A DNA stretch of 6,543 bases from Candidatus Sediminicultor sextus (lineage in GTDB: Bacteria; Atribacterota; Phoenicimicrobiia; Phoenicimicrobiales; Phoenicimicrobiaceae). Positions 5,358-6,543 of this stretch are shown here, in pieces; position 1 is the first letter of the stretch; every line of letters starts with the position of its first letter. Below the pieces are notes generated by a model. That model ran no database searches. It saw nothing but the letters and a program-made list of their open reading frames with translations, and was not told the origin of the DNA. Where the stretch lies: positions 1-6,543 of the forward strand of contig JADBKX010000164.1 of assembly GCA_014894735.1 (NCBI GenBank). Reading direction: 5' to 3'. Position numbers and translations under genes: made by a program.

Positions 5358-5366
5358 GTTTTATAC
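5358..5366 (-). promoter_or_regulatory. TATA-like box of the metallophosphoesterase
   Basis: On the minus strand TATAAAACC, followed by TTATAATAATCC, lies 25-33 nt before the ATG at 5333. This suits archaeal initiation at or just before the start codon, that is a leaderless or very short-leader mRNA, and agrees with the lack of a Shine-Dalgarno. Nothing else stands out in 5367-5468. Confidence 0.4.
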
Positions 5367-5468
5367 CATCTAATTTTTACACTATCTATATATTTCTATA
5401 GTTTACCCTCTATTTTCTACTTAATCGTTTATAAAGGTTGTTTGACAATTCTTACCAAAAAAGAGAGG

Positions 5469-5491
5469 TTTTTACCCTGATTTCATTTCAA
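5469..5491. repeat. 23-bp direct repeat, right copy (flanks the phosphoesterase)
   Basis: Identical to 4509-4531 and in the same orientation. It begins 6 bp beyond the stop codon of micro-protein copy 2 on the minus strand. Confidence 0.75.
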
Positions 5492-5497
5492 TATATC

Positions 5498-5572
5498 TTA
5501 AAGATTCGGTGTAATATCCTTATCATCAATAACACAAAACTTACAATTATCACATATCCCATCTGGGTTATC
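5498..5572 (-). pseudogene. Copy 2 of the micro-protein, 5'-truncated
   Basis: Minus-strand codons read DNPDGICDNCKFC, then V-I-D-D-K-D-I-T-P-N-L and TAA, matching residues 12-35 of copy 1. The first CxxC half (MLCKICG and the linker) is missing: the homology stops at base 5572. The frame continues only four codons further (S-C-F-F) before a stop at 5585-5587, and there is no start codon. The break lies 17 bp past the stop of the zinc-ribbon membrane gene, as if that gene had been joined onto the middle of a former copy. This copy keeps both cysteines of the second pair (C-D-N-C). Confidence 0.6.
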
Positions 5573-5589
5573 AAAAAAACAACTTTATC

Positions 5590-5973
5590 CTAATAATTGA
5601 TCGAAGAGTATATTATAAATTGTAAAAATCCAATTACTACTGTTAATATGCCAAGTATGAACCCAATTTTACCATAGGCATCTTTAGGCTTTTTTATCCA
5701 ATAGGAAAAACCTCCAAAAATCATTGCTAGAGCTCCTATCAATAAGTTCAGGGCACAATAAAGTGACATTAAAGAATAAGGAATAAATCCACGAGGTATA
5801 AAGAGAAGGCAGAAAGCTATTACACCAAAAACTAGGGATGCTATTCCAAAACTAGTATGAGTTCGTTCTGTCTTAATCCCACTTTCAATAAATTTTTTAC
5901 CGCAATATGGACATAAATTTGCATCAAAAGGTATTGGTCTGCCACAATTTGGACACTTTCTATCTTCGTTCAT
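5590..5973 (-). CDS. Zinc-ribbon protein with three membrane segments
   Basis: A 127-residue protein of a layout common in archaea and Gram-positive bacteria. Residues 7-25 form a compact N-terminal zinc ribbon, CPNCGRPIPFDANLCPYCG (C7, C10, C21, C24). A short linker follows, then hydrophobic segments at about 41-59, 65-90 and 102-124, with Y-W-I-K-K-P-K-D-A-Y-G-K-I-G between the last two. The GxxGFILGIL pattern near the end resembles DUF4190-type small membrane proteins. With N-in topology the ribbon would be cytosolic. The biochemical role is unknown; such proteins are often called sensors or scaffolds without proof. The start at 5971-5973 has a weak AGGATGGG about 4-11 nt upstream, and a TATA-like AGTATATTG lies ~20 nt before it. 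The gene sits between micro-protein copy 3 (upstream) and copy 2 (downstream), same strand. Confidence 0.75.
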   Translation of the reverse strand: MNEDRKCPNCGRPIPFDANLCPYCGKKFIESGIKTERTHTSFGIASLVFGVIAFCLLFIPRGFIPYSLMSLYCALNLLIGALAMIFGGFSYWIKKPKDAYGKIGFILGILTVVIGFLQFIIYSSINY

Positions 5974-6024
5974 TTTCCCATCCTATACGAACAATATACT
6001 AAACTTTTCTTTCTTTAAAAACCT

Positions 6025-6132
6025 TTAGAAGTTTGGTGTAATATCCTTATCATCTATAATACAAAACTTGCAATCATCACATATTCCGTCAGGGTTATCG
6101 GTTTATTTGCCGCCGCAGATTTTACAGAGCAT
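6025..6132 (-). pseudogene. Copy 3 of the micro-protein, with one in-frame stop
   Basis: The 108 nt align codon for codon with copy 1 with no indel: MLCKICGGK, then TAA at 6105-6103, then TDNPDGICDDCKFC and a tail ending D-K-D-I-T-P-N-F. Copy 1 has GAA where the stop lies, so one base change explains it. Both CxxC pairs are kept. The body otherwise shows protein-level conservation (synonymous changes at 10 codons against copy 1), so the stop is probably recent. Translation could in principle restart after it, but there is no ATG in frame. The upstream leader (6133-6165) also matches copy 1, with TTG in place of its upstream ATG. Unlike copy 1 it is followed at 51 nt by a gene, the zinc-ribbon membrane protein. 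Confidence 0.6.
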
Positions 6133-6163
6133 ATGACAACAAAGATAACGGATGTTAATCTGC

Positions 6164-6189
6164 AAGATAAAAAAAGAAAAAAAGAGAGG
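6164..6189 (-). terminator. T-rich terminator-like tract upstream of copy 3
   Basis: The plus strand has AAGATAAAAAAAGAAAAAAAG and a purine tail, so a minus-strand RNA would carry two long U runs. It would end a transcript arriving from the right, where no gene is visible inside the window. Shares its core with the tract at 4422-4440. Confidence 0.35.
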
Positions 6190-6259
6190 AAAAGTTTTCA
6201 AAGATTCTCGACGATATTTCCAGCGATATTACAGCAGAATTTTTGGAAGTAGCCACTTT

Positions 6260-6309
6260 GTTACCCGCCCTTTCGGTTAGTTACGCGTCCGTTTTGTGGT
6301 TACGCGTCC
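6260..6309. repeat. Three iteron-like 11-bp repeats
   Basis: GTTACGCGTCC occurs at 6280-6290 and 6299-6309, and a 9-of-11 match (GTTACCCGCCC) at 6260-6270. Spacing is 20 and 19 bp, about two helical turns, so a protein could bind all three on one DNA face. The core holds the palindrome ACGCGT. The surrounding gene-free stretch 6190-6543 is otherwise AT-rich with no supportable ORF. Confidence 0.5.
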
Positions 6310-6463
6310 TTAAGAGTATCCTGTGAATTCGGTTCTTGGTTTTAACTGTTTTGGTTGTATAGAATTGATTCTCTAATCATCTATTTTGAAATTAATTACC
6401 TACAAATTAAAATCTAATTTCCTTCTTTAAAACATACCCTTAGAACATCATGTTTTTTTGTGA

Positions 6464-6492
6464 ATCAATAATAAAAAAGATAAAAAAGAGAT
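6464..6492 (-). terminator. T-rich terminator-like tract near the right edge
   Basis: The plus strand reads AATAATAAAAAAGATAAAAAAG, giving a minus-strand RNA with two U6 runs. This would fit the end of a minus-strand gene lying beyond the right edge. Confidence 0.3.
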
Positions 6493-6522
6493 GGCATGAT
6501 AATTCTTGAGTGAGTCTCGTGT

Positions 6523-6543
6523 TGCATACCACAAGGTGATGCA
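6523..6543. repeat. Hairpin at the right window edge
   Basis: TGCATACC-ACAA-GGT(G)ATGCA pairs over 8 bp with one bulged G and a 4-nt loop. It may be a transcript-end hairpin or the junction of a mobile-element inverted repeat; the edge cuts off what follows. Confidence 0.4.

Noticed and set aside
5289..5480. A 63-residue plus-strand frame upstream of the phosphoesterase
   Set aside because: Begins antisense to the phosphoesterase N-terminus and continues through AT-rich promoter DNA; hydrophobic composition reflects the AT content.
4113..6189. CRISPR array from the repeated copies
   Set aside because: Only three copies, over 100 bp long, diverged and about 500-1400 bp apart. They encode a conserved peptide and lack the short repeat-spacer pattern.
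6190..6543. A tRNA or other structured RNA gene in the right-hand gap
   Set aside because: No cloverleaf, CCA end or TΨC-like GTTCGAATC element could be found; only the iterons, a T-rich tract and the edge hairpin stand out.

Overview
The window looks like an accessory, partly decayed stretch of an archaeal chromosome. Supporting signs: TATA-like boxes 20-45 nt upstream of several starts, long T tracts of the TTTTTTTCTTTTTTT kind placed as archaeal terminators, short zinc-ribbon proteins, and an archaemetzincin remnant. A Methanosarcina-like euryarchaeon fits best; this is inference from style, and no 16S or marker gene is present. Almost everything lies on the minus strand; the main exception is one small gene at 3208-3504.

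Layout from the left. 1-188: the N-terminus of a DNA topoisomerase IB that runs off the left edge. 181-480: a short chimeric ORF whose second half is the C-terminal tail of a short-chain dehydrogenase; its stop overlaps the topoisomerase start. 562-723: the catalytic tail of an archaemetzincin, joined out of frame to the 3' end of a HEPN/DUF4145-like gene (669-1370). That block, to about 1560, is visibly more GC-rich than the rest. 1580-2284: a multi-pass membrane protein of unknown role. 2372-3145: a full-length homologue of the restriction enzyme DpnI (cuts Gm6ATC), divergent from an unknown 98-residue gene (3208-3504) across 62 bp. 3571-3975: a small PD-(D/E)xK-like nuclease. 4560-5333: an intact calcineurin-like metallophosphoesterase. 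5590-5973: a zinc-ribbon protein with three membrane segments.

The most notable structure is in 4113-6165. Three minus-strand copies of a 35-codon cysteine-rich ORF alternate with the larger genes: copy 3, zinc-ribbon membrane gene, copy 2, phosphoesterase, copy 1, nuclease. Copies 1 and 3 differ mostly at synonymous third positions, so the ORF evolved as a protein. Yet copy 3 has one in-frame stop, copy 2 has lost its first half, and copy 1 has exchanged a cysteine for tryptophan. A 23-bp direct repeat brackets the phosphoesterase.

Functionally, DpnI, the HEPN protein and the small nuclease make this look like a loose defence and mobility neighbourhood, with no methyltransferase in view (DpnI-type enzymes need none). 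The genes do not form one obvious operon; gaps and separate promoter-like sequences suggest independent units. The right end (6180-6543) has no gene, but holds an iteron-like repeat, a T-rich terminator-like tract and a hairpin at the edge.
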